Assembly: GCA_032718475.1 (NCBI GenBank)
Contig: JAUCBJ010003718.1
Span: 1-62,400 of the forward strand
DNA: 62,400 nt
Origin: Nemertoderma westbladi
Lineage: Eukaryota > Xenacoelomorpha > Nemertodermatida > Nemertodermatidae
Direction of reading: 5' to 3'
Shown: positions 53,501 to 62,400 of the stretch, piece by piece
How the letters are laid out: every line of letters starts with the position of its first letter
Position numbering within the stretch: position 1 is the stretch's first letter
Translations under genes and position numbers: made by a program
Notes under the pieces: generated by a model
What the model saw: only the letters and a program-made list of their open reading frames with translations
Told to the model about the DNA's origin: nothing
The model's database searches: none

Positions 53501-53922
53501 AGGAGCAGCAAAGATTATCGCGTTTGTGCGGCAACATATCTAAACCGACTTCCCAGGGCCGGACGGACAACCTACTCCACCAGTCCGACACCGGGCCCTG
53601 TCGGTTGTCCATGAAGGACGTTATGGACGGCTTCCCTTCCGAGGAGCGGGACCGCCTCGAAGCGTTGTGTCGCGACATCAGGGGTTTCAACCCGATCCGC
53701 TTACAATCTACGCGGTTGGTGCACCACGGGCCTACATCCGTGGACCAATCGGGCCCCCCGCTCTCAGGCCACCAATTAACACTTTACTTAATTCGACGCT
53801 TCGGCCAGACCAAGAAGCTAAACCCTGTGAGTGCCATAGTCCCTCCGTCCTACAATAATAACTTGTCGAGTTTCGTAGAGGACTCAGCCACAGAATCAGA
53901 CCAAGACTTTCTGTTTTCCTAA
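50560..53922 (+). CDS. ANKRD27: ANKRD27/VARP: VPS9-domain ankyrin-repeat protein, single exon
   Basis: 1120 residues from ATG 50560 (MEGYDEDINGNLF; the frame is open further 5' but only from GTG). Order: conserved N-terminal domain (1-110); VPS9 Rab-GEF domain (about 230-380, with ADDMVPLLVFLVIR and NWIANIEYLSEF); linker; CHPLCRCTSC (508-517); four ankyrin repeats (535-680, for example GWTPLHVAAFY and GDTALHIAARWGY); spacer; CHPLCQCDSC (791-800); four more ankyrin repeats (about 828-955). Both Cys motifs match the zinc fingernails of VARP that hold VPS29 of retromer. Known role: endosomal effector of Rab32/38, GEF for Rab21 and VAMP7 binder in endosome-to-surface traffic. Odd: no introns, although vertebrate ANKRD27 has many, and a lineage-specific run of about five CPxVExG decapeptides near 405-450. 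All domains look intact, so a functional gene or a young retrogene. Confidence 0.93.
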   Translation: MEGYDEDINGNLFMSIIKSEFEDSLENAIINKWIICVPRVGSIGRSNINQTTVNCHILKPTSDSEVFTNLCGETFNVVGNVIISGEGHKMQVLFDETFFCDNQSYKVMCINTPLNEQTLGDGNSMYSQDSSSIILSSYIDCHRFLWENDVIKPKFKKAIDDMLYHFHDNFIYLKCGSIPELIALINDLFRQSVSIVIKDSHIKKMYRNDQNFQKNLIIALENYVLDAVYSKLFPTIQSIISPIDANLNKLTRNMADISLRDLGVNPDFWPNVPHSRLLIADLPTRHCPLDKLEVLRRTVSAFTHQRKAIVNKRRQSTVLSADDMVPLLVFLVIRSDIVNWIANIEYLSEFRLLSGGNYNRSEYNFYLASFEAAIEHIRSGVMSAFNVRRLQGLMVSMFVEKSGGSVCPKLERGSDCPTVEEGLECPRVEEELECPTVEAGSDCPRVEVVPGSEASAGVGRGSTRNEASELFCLSALFHHIQNGNKSRILEILQSNGTAPTAAPDAQLCHPLCRCTSCRNVASGSAVGILAPDDRGWTPLHVAAFYAQTDVLKLLIDQLRQPHAEAISTPDYSGCTPLHLACRQGHQQALLMLLYHGANVNALDNDRNSPLHICCLNGHEDCLKGALYFDQRCRVLRIDAQNTVGDTALHIAARWGYIGIVGLLLEHGASTQLVNRRRELAGYLAHSSAILVMLRTAAERQLATRRDSGFVNVQRTSLETVAVATGEVKDLKHRDHNAYRKLYLDDTRELIDDDLLRKVYKLLKAAADDDIPMVKYLLEWNAKEMEHLDDLCHPLCQCDSCLAKQTGFTISSVSPTRLTANVCNALGVTPLHMASLYGNVDLIGQLLGHGARPDHRIKLHQCTSLHLAAQFNYHKICRLLLDHGARVNIRDVNGNSALHYACLNGNAKLCRLLLENGASVDLANDRGNLPIHKAVKSPEDALLICKLLVDHGSNLLTRNHRKLIPSQIASDLDVIDFLHKAEEQQRLSRLCGNISKPTSQGRTDNLLHQSDTGPCRLSMKDVMDGFPSEERDRLEALCRDIRGFNPIRLQSTRLVHHGPTSVDQSGPPLSGHQLTLYLIRRFGQTKKLNPVSAIVPPSYNNNLSSFVEDSATESDQDFLFS

Positions 53923-56900
53923 GCGACACCTCCAACTGCTTCTCGTAAATTTTAAATCTTTATTTTTGTTTACATACATACATACATACACACACGTCTC
54001 TGTAATTTGTTGTTTTTGTGCTATCAGGTGCAACTCGCCTTTCACAGGGAGCTGGCTATTGATTTGTGCTGCATTTATTAAGGGGTAATCTATTAATGAC
54101 GTCACGCGGTGGGGGGGGGGGGGGGGGGGGGGGGGGGGGTCTGTCGAAATTCACCCAATGATAATTATATTTTACTTTAAATGCTGCACAATCAGTTTAT
54201 ATTCATTCACACTCAGACATTATGTTCAACTCATTATTAACAATAATTATAATCTTTATAATAAAGTAACTTTGCTTTGGCAAAGTAAGTAATATTTCCG
54301 ATTAAAGAAAGAACGGGGGTTTCATTTAATTTGTACGAGTCCAGTTTATTGACGCGAGTAGGTACTTCGTTGGCATAATTATTTATCGCATATTTATATT
54401 TATAAAAACATACATACTATTTGTTGTATATTGACAATTCAACTATAGTCTACCAGTCCAATTTTACTCAAATAATATGATGCAATATAGCACATTTGTA
54501 TTATATTTGAGTCATAATTGGACTGGTAGACTGGTAGACTGGACTGGTAGACTGTCTATAACTTTGTTTTTTTAGACTCTCCGTCTCTCCAACAGTTAGA
54601 AATAAAATATGGGTAAAAACTTTATAACAATATGCATAAACGATTTCGAAAAAAATTTCGTATATTTTTATTGCATGTAGAGCAGAATTTAATGGGGATT
54701 TCAAATCTGAAAACCGCTCCGCTTAGAGAGATCTCTTTTAGTTCTCGAGTTATCGTGGAATATCTGTCTGCCAATCTGTCTGTCAAAATTTAAGACAGAC
54801 AGACAACGACCAACGGTCAGACTTGAATCAACCCAATATTAAAACCGACATCGGAAATGAAATCAGCGACCCCGAAAACCCCGAATAAATATAACTTTAG
54901 CTAAAGCTAGATGGTGTGCATCCTTCCTGTCAAACACTATTAACCAACCAGACCCCATACAGGTAGTTTTTGCGCGGGAAGGTTCGAACTTTGTAAGCAA
55001 TCTCAGAATGTTATTTTTTTTACACTTACACATTTCTTAATCGTTTTTTTTGCAATTTTTGGTTTATATGAAAAGTAATTAATCTCGGCCAGTTGTCTTG
55101 ATTTCAAAATATTTCCACATTTTTTAAATGAAAAATTAGAAAAAACATGGGATTTTTCATTTTTAATATTTTTTTACAAAATTTCCAATTAGGCCTACAG
55201 TATGAGAAATAGATAATAAATATACTAAAAGTAGCCGAAAGAATGAAATCAACATGTTGGTTCCAAACAATTTGGTATCGGAAAATAAAAGGGGACAATA
55301 ACGGAGGAGTAGTCTTTTTTTTTTATGAAAATTTTTAAATCTTACGCAGGCCGCTAGGGAGCGCCAAAAAATTTATTTTTCAAATTTATATTTACTTTTG
55401 ACGATTCTATTTTCAATGGTATATCGTTTTCTATGCATTTTTCAACCACATAGGAGATATACAAATTGAATAACCGTGTAGGGAAAAAACTTCATACTGA
55501 AAAAATTATCATTTCAACAAAAAATATTCATCATGAAAAAAATGTATACCTTGAAGTAGCCATATACATACAATTCGTACCAAAGCAAATTTTATATACT
55601 GGATTTGATAACCAACAACAACTCTGCCGTGCAATGTGAAAAGAACGTAAGTCGTACTTTTCCACAATTCACTTTTTCTATGTCTAAAAGATGCGCTCGC
55701 CTCTATCTAATGGTATAATCGAGAACACCGACCATATCTACTCCAGTTCTCGATATATTATATTCAACGTAAAAAGGCCGCAAGTCAACATATTGTGTTG
55801 CAATGGAAAAAGACCGTAAGTGCAATACAAAAACGCAACTAGGCCTACTTAAATTTTTGAAAAAACAAAGACCTGCGGTTTTTTGTCATTGTATATATAA
55901 TAAGAAAATGTATTATACGGTTATTATTTGTTTTTATTTAATTTGTGGCTTACGTTTTTTTACTATTAGCAGAAAAGGCGCGAAATCCAAAATTAAAATT
56001 TCACCAAGTGACTTGCGATGTTTTCTCGTCATTACGGAATTACCGCAAAATTTAATGAGGATTTCAAATCTGAAAATGGCTTGGCGAGATCTGTTTGTTG
56101 TATTGTAAGCATTTTCATTAATTAACTGAAGAAGCCCTGATGGGAGAAAGCTTTTAATTTGACAAGTTGTTTGACAGTTGTTATTAACTCAAATAATTAT
56201 TACATTCCATTTATTCCATAGTCACCTGAGGTCAACCCCCCCTACCCTAACTGTTTAGTATGATAATTCCTTCTTAAGTGTTCAATTGCGACCGCCCCAA
56301 TTGCGTATGTTTAGTAGAAATAAGTAATTTACGGACATTTTAAACCAACAATCTGAAGGCAAACAGTAATTTACGTGTTTTATTAGAAATGAAATTTTTT
56401 TTTACTTACGGTCATTTCACATTACACTGCAGATCTTTTGGTTCCCCAAAAGAACTCGAATTCAAACCCAATGATCAACTTAATGGATGTTTGATACTGA
56501 ACCTTCAAAACCAGTCTTTATTCAGGTAATTTAAAAAAGGTGTCGGATGTCTTTCTTTACTCAACATTCAGTTTTTCCAATGTAATGAATAATGTCACTT
56601 CATAGCGTTTAATATAGCTCTTCCTTTAATCGCAGAGCTCGAATATTAAATAAAGTTTTATTTATTATTTTAGTTAGGAATCACCGACACTGTAACCTCT
56701 CATTTCCATTATGTTTTAAATTAAATTAAGTTTTTAAACGCATTAAATAAATATTTGGTGGTTGCGATAATTTTGTGCCATTATCCAGGGTTACTCTCCA
56801 TTTCTGTCTTGACGCTGCACTAACGCGATACAATTAACATGTGCACCCAGCGACCGTTTTTCTCAAGTCTCAACTTTCAAATTCATAATGACGTTATTTT

Positions 56901-57955
56901 TGGTATCAAAATCTATAATGACATAACCGCCCTCTTTTCCTCAGGCACCAACATTTTGCTGCCTCCCAGTAATTTTTATTTGTATTATTTGTTTTCAATC
57001 TTATGTCTTGTTTTCATTAATTTTGTTTGTTATTCTCTGTATATTGATGCAAGTCATTCTTGGTTTGCATCTGTTCCAATCGCATCTGTTTCTTGGAGTC
57101 TGTGTGTTGCATGCTCGTTATGGCGGCGGCGACAGAATCTATATTATTGGACGTATCCAAATTGGATGTTGGACTGATCCAAGTTGGATGGGAGCATTTG
57201 TGGACATACTTTCTGCAAAATTTCGCTTCATTTCGTTTAGAATTGTAAGAGAAGATACATTTCCTACAAATAATCTTTTTTTTAACATACAATATATTGT
57301 GTACTTCGCTCAATGTTTCGTTTTGCGTTTTTCGTTATTAGGCTGCCCTGCATTGGCACGTAAATTATGACAACAACAATATTGATAGCAATGGCGTCCA
57401 TTATTGCCAGCTCTCGCTGGCAAGCTTGTATGTAATGTAATCCATTAACATTGTGTATTTATTAAATAGAACTACTGTACAAACGGGCCTAGCGCCTGGT
57501 CAACCAAATTCAACTAAAACTAAACTCATTACGGTCTTTTCGGCTCTGGACATGTTTCGTTTAGGTTTAGTCGCGATAGATATATTACAATACAATACTG
57601 TATGTTCCATGGTTTTGGCCAATACATGAGAACCAGGGGCGGATCCAGGGGGGCCTTCTGTGTTTTGTCGCTATTGCTGTATGGGGCCGTCCAAATATGA
57701 CGTCAGCACTTTAGGGGGGGGGGGGTGGGAAAATCTGCTGACGTGCTGATGAGGGGAGGGGAGGGGGGTCAGCCAAAATCTGACGTCAGCATGTTCATTT
57801 ATAGGTGCTAGAAGAGATATAGCAGAAGAGTAAATAGCTTTGCCTATTTTAATTGTTCGAAGTCCCCGAAGGCCCGTAGCCGACCTTCTGTTTCAGTTAC
57901 CAGAGGTTATAGTTTTATTTTTGCAATATACGAAAATAACACAGGTACGGATATA
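53923..57955. other. Long non-coding stretch
   Basis: AT-rich, with catacatacatac (53972-53990), 29 G at 54111-54139 after tgacgtcacgcgg, and gactggtagactg repeats (54519-54552). A dispersed block, tttaatgrggatttcaaatc then tgaaaa, occurs at about 54689 and 56053, and a tatgacgtcagcactttag plus G12 segment at about 57696-57725. Frames of 60-120 codons exist but none shows a domain or compositional bias of coding DNA. Confidence 0.5.
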
Positions 57956-57969
57956 AATTATGACTCAAT

Positions 57970-58200
57970 TAGGAGAGTATCTCAGCTTAAGGGGACTCAT
58001 CTCAGCCTAAGGGGAGTGTTCTCAGCCTAGGCTGAAATAACTGGGGAGTGTTCTCAGCCTAGGATGAGATAAATGGGGTGTTTTCTCAGCCTAGGCTGAG
58101 AGGACTAAAGAGTGTTCTCATCCTAGGCTGAGACGACTGAGGAGTGTTCTCAGCATAGGCTTAGATGACTGGGGAGTTAATTTCAAGAGGGAGTTATCTC
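57970..58200. repeat. Tandem repeat built on a palindrome ctcagcctaggctgag
   Basis: About seven units of 30-40 bp, each with ctcagccta(agg or ggctgag), alternating with ggggagtgttctcag. The core is a perfect palindrome in some copies and decayed (cctaggatgag, cataggcttag) in others. Confidence 0.8.
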
Positions 58201-58225
58201 AGCCTTGTACACCGGACGCAAAAAG

Positions 58226-58475
58226 CAAATTGGGGTGTCGTTTCAGCCTTCACATAGGGTTAATGTTAAATTAATATTGAAAAATTTGTGCCTAGAAGTA
58301 AAAGTTTAACTGTAAACGGTGTTCCTAAATTTAGTTATTGTTTAGGTTAGAAAAGCCTGCCATTATAACCTGCTACTTTCCTTTAAAAAATACCTTAACT
58401 GGTGAATATCGAAATTAAATATTCGCGAAATTAAGTTAAATATGTTAAAATAGGCCCAAACGACACCCCAATTGG
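58226..58475. mobile_element. 250-bp MITE, TIR caattggggtgtcgttt
   Basis: caaattggggtgtcgttt at 58226 is mirrored by aaacgacaccccaattgg ending at 58475. The interior carries the aactgtaaacgg ... taggttagaaaagcctgcca ... ataacctgctactttcc core also found in the MITE at 8050-8330 and near 310 and 5240, although the TIRs differ. Confidence 0.7.
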
Positions 58476-58954
58476 TACTGTAATAAACAGACCGGACCCC
58501 TGCCCAAACTATGGCTCATGACCCACATGGGGGGTAGAGACCATTGGGATATGTTCCTAACGAGGATGAGCATGTTTCTTTTATGTCTAGTCGAGATTTA
58601 TTGAGTGTATGAAAGGTCCTTCGTTTAAGATGTTGGATATTCTCCTATCGTATCGAATACATAATGGAGAAGTTTCGTTTTAGTCTACTGTACAGTCGAT
58701 AATTTAGAGTTGAAATAAGATTTGGTAGATATTTAAGTCCCGAAGGCCCTCATGCCTCTAAAATCTTATTTTATTTTATTTATGTTCCAATTAGGGTTAG
58801 AAGTAGGTTTTTTCGCAGTTTGGTTTTATAGAGTTTAAGATAGGCCTACCTTTTGTCTGGGGTTTCGAGTGCTGAGTCAAGAAGTAAACCCAGAAATAAC
58901 AGAATCACTGTAACCGTAACCATGGCGTAAGTCATGGCTACGTAAATGCCGTAA
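58476..58954. other. Non-coding stretch
   Basis: No gene recognised. Short words gtcgagatttattgag and atgtttcgttt recur from about 57550-57580, again suggesting dispersed repeat content. Confidence 0.35.
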
Positions 58955-59245
58955 CACGTTCGTGGGGCCTTCGCGCAGCACGAGGCCCAGTTATGATATA
59001 CAAATTAAAACTGAGCGACTGTATCACAAAATCAGTATTTGAGAAATTTCCCCACACCACCAATCAATTAAAGAAAGGGGTACAGTACGTATTCAGCCCT
59101 TTTAATCTGCACCCCCCCCCCCCCCCCCACCCTTCCCACCCGCCAATACATAACCGCGACATCTACCACCCATTGAAGGGTATTATAAGCCTCGTTGTGC
59201 TCGTCCTGTTTTGTATTTAAATATAATTCCTAAACGCAGATAGAA
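58955..59245 (-). repeat. Dispersed repeat, inverted partner of 9525-9905
   Basis: Reverse-complement match to the 9.5-kb repeat across about 290 bp, including the C17 run at 59112-59128, ataaccgcgacatctaccac, and the outer aacacgttcgtggggccttc. Confidence 0.75.
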
Positions 59246-59439
59246 ATGATTATATATACAATATATTACTTAAATTGAATAATATAGATAGCCAAAAAAA
59301 GAAATTAATTATACGATTAAAATAAATTATTGCATAAGAAGGGTTGTTGCGCGACAAAATTGTTGAGCAATTTAAAGCAATATAACAACTGAATAATGGG
59401 TAACAAGGTGCCCTGAATCGAGTAACGGGATGTGTTTTT

Positions 59440-60040
59440 TGTGTAAACACGAGGAAACGGTCGAAATTGGGGGTTTAAGTAAGCATGGGAAGCCAATTTT
59501 GAAAACTGGCTGTAATTGGCTGCTACATGTTTGACGTCACTACAAAGTGCTTTGATAATATATTATCTTGGTTTGTATGGACAGTGATTTTCAAACCATT
59601 CAAATAAATATTAAATCTCAATCATTTCACATGTGGCTTATTATATCTATTAAAAGTGGAGAATCTAGCGCGTCTTATGACCTACATTGACTAAATTAAT
59701 GACGAGGAACGTTGATAAAATGCTGTTTCCAACAGTATTTCCAGCAGCAATACAGCATTTTATCAATCTTCATCATCGATCATCATCATGCATTTAATTA
59801 ATTAATTGTTAATTAATCTTCACTTTCAATTGATACAAGCTACGTGTCAAATGATTGATATTAAATGTGTATAAATGAATCTAAGAAAAGATCTAAAATC
59901 ACCCTCCATTGAAAGCAATATAAGAAATTATCAGAGCACTGCGTAGTGACGTCAAATCTGTAGTTCTAATTACAGCCGATTTTCAAAATTGTATTTCCGG
60001 GCTTACTTAAACCCGCCATTTAGACTGTTACCTTGTGTTT
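59440..60040. mobile_element. 600-bp palindromic MITE
   Basis: Arms 59461-59572 and about 59932-60025 are inverted copies: gggtttaagtaagc, then aattttgaaaactggctgta, then tttgacgtcactac. A central hairpin (gataaaatgctgt ... acagcattttatc) lies at about 59716-59754. No coding content. TSD not identified. Confidence 0.65.
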
Positions 60041-60045
60041 TTATG

Positions 60046-60268
60046 TACAATACTCTCGTAACGCATCAAAAGTAATCACTAACTTAATAACAATATACTT
60101 GAGTATTCCCCATTAATGATAGCAATTATTGTTACGTAACGTACAGTTGTTACAATAACTGCAATTCATTGGATAATAATTATATGAATTTCATTAATAT
60201 TCCTAAAAAATAAAATATTAAAGCTAATAGTTAAGCATTAAAAAGCGCATTTTAGGTTATGATACATG
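60046..60268. other. Spacer before Polinton copy 2
   Basis: AT-rich, no feature. The six bases before the TIR (60263-60268, tacatg) should be the TSD of copy 2 but its partner lies outside the window. Confidence 0.4.
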
Positions 60269-60588
60269 AGTAGTATATATTACTAGCCCCCGGCATCATG
60301 GTCACCCGTAGTCCATCATTACCATCCATTTCTGGTACTGCAGCCAATCAGAAGCCACCATTTCAACCTTTTACGGTGGTCGTTATTATTTCAACCAATC
60401 AGATGTCAGCATTTCATCCGTAACCATGGTAACTTCTCAAGTTCCCGCTTATTCCGCTAGAGGCGTTATTAGTCACCTAACGCTAGTACTGCATCCAATC
60501 ACCAACCTTTATTTTACGGGTGTTCGGGTGTCTACACTTAGCATCAGGTAACTTCTATTATTTTTCAAATCGCTATTTTTCACCAACC
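60269..60588 (+). repeat. TIR of Polinton copy 2
   Basis: Close match to 21692-22009 and to the reverse complement of 39279-39598. Continues as copy 1's right end (ccattgcatattcatcttc), which identifies the side. Confidence 0.85.
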
Positions 60589-61155
60589 ATTGCATATTCA
60601 TCTTCACATAGCCTAACCTCACAATGCATGGCTAGCCCCCATCCCATCGCTACTCAATCCACAGCTGTTACCCACCCACCAACCAACCAATCAACGGCGA
60701 TGTTTGCCTAACCCTACGGTTATTCACCTTTTCACCACGTTACCACCACTACCACGTTACCACCACTGTATACTGTATATGCTGACAACGTGGCCACCAA
60801 CTACTCGCATCGTGCATATATTATATTATATCGATTGCCAACTCCACGACTGCTGTTGCCAAATCAACAAACCAAGCAGTATGATACATGAGATTCCGTC
60901 ACGTTCTAGCTACGCGTATACGAGCATTAGTGATTATTACGCAATAATTTTTTTGTTTATACAGTAGTTACCCACCGGCTAATCAACCAATCAATAAACC
61001 GAATTTAGGCTATTTCTCAGTTTAAGACCTGTATTATTTTTGAAAATATCTTATATATATAATCTCTTGCTTTAATCGCAATTAATCATTTGTAATGGTT
61101 TTAGTTTAAAAGTTTTTACTTTGTTTGTTTGATTTACAATAAAATAAATTAAATA

Positions 61156-61602
61156 ATGTCTTCTGATTCCAATATGGTTATACCAATGGTAAGGCATTCA
61201 TTTTTTGCAGAAGATGGTCAAGCCTATATTGTTATTGATCATACAATTTACCGTCAGGGAGATGATAAATATAAAATTGAATTTTCTGAAAAAGCCAGGA
61301 AAGTTTTAAGCTCAATTGATATTGATGCTTCTGATAATAGTATTCATCTTTTAGATTACAACCTGAAAGCTGAGCATGGGGGAGGAAAATTAAGCAACAT
61401 TTTACTATTATCCATGATAGAGGGATTTATTGTTATTACACAATACAACGAAGCTGGTGAAAAGTTTGAAATACGGCTAAATCGGCATAGCCCCTACGAA
61501 ATTATGTCTTTCTTTATTGTAATGATTTCAAAAGAATCCTTTGTCGAACCTGAAGAATCAGTGGATAATGTTGAATATGTTGATAATATCATTGATTCTT
61601 GA
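61156..61602 (+). CDS. Unknown acidic Polinton protein, copy 2 (full length)
   Basis: 148 residues, homologous throughout to 38298-38699 (-) with few substitutions and one extra Gly in EHGGGKLSN. It retains the acidic C-terminal tail lost in copy 1. Function unknown; first gene after the TIR and transcribed inward. Confidence 0.75.
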   Translation: MSSDSNMVIPMVRHSFFAEDGQAYIVIDHTIYRQGDDKYKIEFSEKARKVLSSIDIDASDNSIHLLDYNLKAEHGGGKLSNILLLSMIEGFIVITQYNEAGEKFEIRLNRHSPYEIMSFFIVMISKESFVEPEESVDNVEYVDNIIDS

Positions 61603-61767
61603 CTTTTCCCCCTATATTATAAATATTTTATGATTATATATAAAATTTTGTTGTTTTTAAATAATCGAAAATTGTAGTAGTATTTGTATATACAGTATAA
61701 CAGTTTTGTTTGTTGTTGTTGTTGTGTATTGTGGTAATTATTTTCAATTTACTTTAAAATTTGGAAA

Positions 61768-62220
61768 ATGGATATTTTAAATGAAAAATGTCCAGTTTGC
61801 TATTCTAAGTTATTGCAACAACATCGAGATTATTATAAATGTGAAAATAAACATGCAACTTGCGTACAATGTATTGCACAATATTCCGAAATGAATAATT
61901 ATTGTTCTAAAATTTGTCCTATTTGTCGCGCACCCATATCTAAGTTTAATATAAAGTTGGCAAGATACCAACCCTATTATTGGAAAGAGCTTCGCAATAT
62001 AACTTATATTTCTGCGAAAAGTAATGATCCGGGAGATTTATTTACAATATTGGAGAATATTTTTTATAGAAACGTAGTACGACGCTGTTGCTACTATATT
62101 CCTTATTTTTTTAGCAGCGAACATAAAAAAATCATTAGCGCGAAATTTTCGGGAAGTGATTTCCAATCCGCCGATGTTACCTATCATTATTTTGCGTATA
62201 AAGATGCTCACCATGCTTGA
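61768..62220 (+). CDS. RING-finger protein of Polinton copy 2
   Basis: 150 residues, nearly identical to 37637-38089 (-). Complete RING ligand set with the canonical final CPIC, where copy 1 has CLIC. Substitutions (V37A, S67R, R107C and similar) are spread along the protein, with no stops or indels. Confidence 0.82.
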   Translation: MDILNEKCPVCYSKLLQQHRDYYKCENKHATCVQCIAQYSEMNNYCSKICPICRAPISKFNIKLARYQPYYWKELRNITYISAKSNDPGDLFTILENIFYRNVVRRCCYYIPYFFSSEHKKIISAKFSGSDFQSADVTYHYFAYKDAHHA

Positions 62221-62400
62221 AATTACATCGGTCTATACTATAATTGGAAATAGCACCTTTTGCTGCAGCGAGCATCACATACTGTAGGGGCCTCATATGT
62301 TAATTAAATATACAGTACTCTAATATTGTAGTTGCATCAATTATTGTTATATACATAGTAATGGTGTTGGTTTATTGATATTGATATTGATATTATATTG
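62221..62400. other. Start of spacer toward the ATPase gene of copy 2
   Basis: Matches the copy 1 spacer 37421-37636 in reverse. The ATPase gene itself is beyond the window end. Confidence 0.6.

Larger units (their letters stand above)
60269..62400. mobile_element. Polinton/Maverick copy 2, mirror-oriented, cut by window end
   Basis: Starts agtagtata like copy 1. From 60299 it follows copy 1's right arm read in reverse (39.6 down to about 37.5 kb) through the TIR, the unknown acidic gene, the RING gene and the spacer. The first 30 bp after the terminus differ (agtagtatatattactagcc versus agtagtataagaagctatga). Only the integrase-side end is inside the window. Confidence 0.9.

Noticed and set aside
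57008-57370. 120-codon ORF with hydrophobic start near 57 kb
   Set aside because: Overlapped by three other open frames of similar length, no domain recognised, and codon pattern not distinguishable from AT-rich noise.

Overview
The window looks like nuclear DNA of a repeat-rich animal. Two intact genes are metazoan in type: a type I TGF-beta/BMP receptor kinase, and an ANKRD27/VARP orthologue carrying both CHPLCxCxxC zinc motifs. Around them lie animal-style transposons (RLE and EN-type LINEs, an LTR element, Polinton/Maverick elements, several MITEs), long minisatellites, poly(dG:dC) runs and many copies of short palindromes such as taggccta and accggt. I cannot name the phylum. Both host genes read as single uninterrupted frames, which is unusual for these families.

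Layout. 1-2.8 kb: AT-rich DNA and a 21-bp minisatellite. 2.8-4.4 kb (-): TGF-beta type I receptor. 4.7-7.6 kb: fold-back element holding a 42-bp tandem array. 8-11 kb: MITE, dispersed repeat, DDX1-like fragment. 11.5-17.1 kb (+): non-LTR retrotransposon with a restriction-like endonuclease, interrupted by one TAG in its RT. 17.9-18.1 kb: LINE fragment.

19.1-47.0 kb: a three-level nest, each level with its own target-site duplication. A roughly 1.15-kb TIR DNA transposon (9-bp TSD aattaggcc, 19088-47010) was entered by a minus-strand LTR retrotransposon (two 563-bp LTRs, 5-bp TSD catac, 19746-46519). That element encodes Gag-like ORFs but no visible pol. It was in turn entered, within a 142-bp tandem array, by a complete 17.9-kb Polinton/Maverick (TIRs about 320 bp, 6-bp TSD tctaac, 21692-39598).

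The Polinton is organised like a virus. Rightward genes: a broken unknown gene, protein-primed DNA polymerase B, and a protein whose two half-repeats resemble TATA-binding protein. Leftward genes: an exonuclease-like protein, adenain-type protease, major capsid protein, basic core-like protein, two penton-like minor capsid proteins, integrase with a chromodomain-like tail, a small basic peptide, a hydrophobic virion-like protein, FtsK/HerA packaging ATPase, a RING-finger protein and an unknown acidic protein. A second Polinton of the same family starts at 60269 in mirror orientation and runs off the window; it repeats the last two genes.

47.0-49.4 kb (+): frameshifted CR1/Jockey-type LINE. 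50.6-53.9 kb (+): ANKRD27. 53.9-60.3 kb: non-coding DNA with MITEs, a palindromic tandem repeat and an inverted copy of the 9.5-kb dispersed repeat.

The strongest candidates for something undescribed are the TBP-like gene in the Polinton, the iterated palindromic motif upstream of its polymerase, and the fully datable triple nest.
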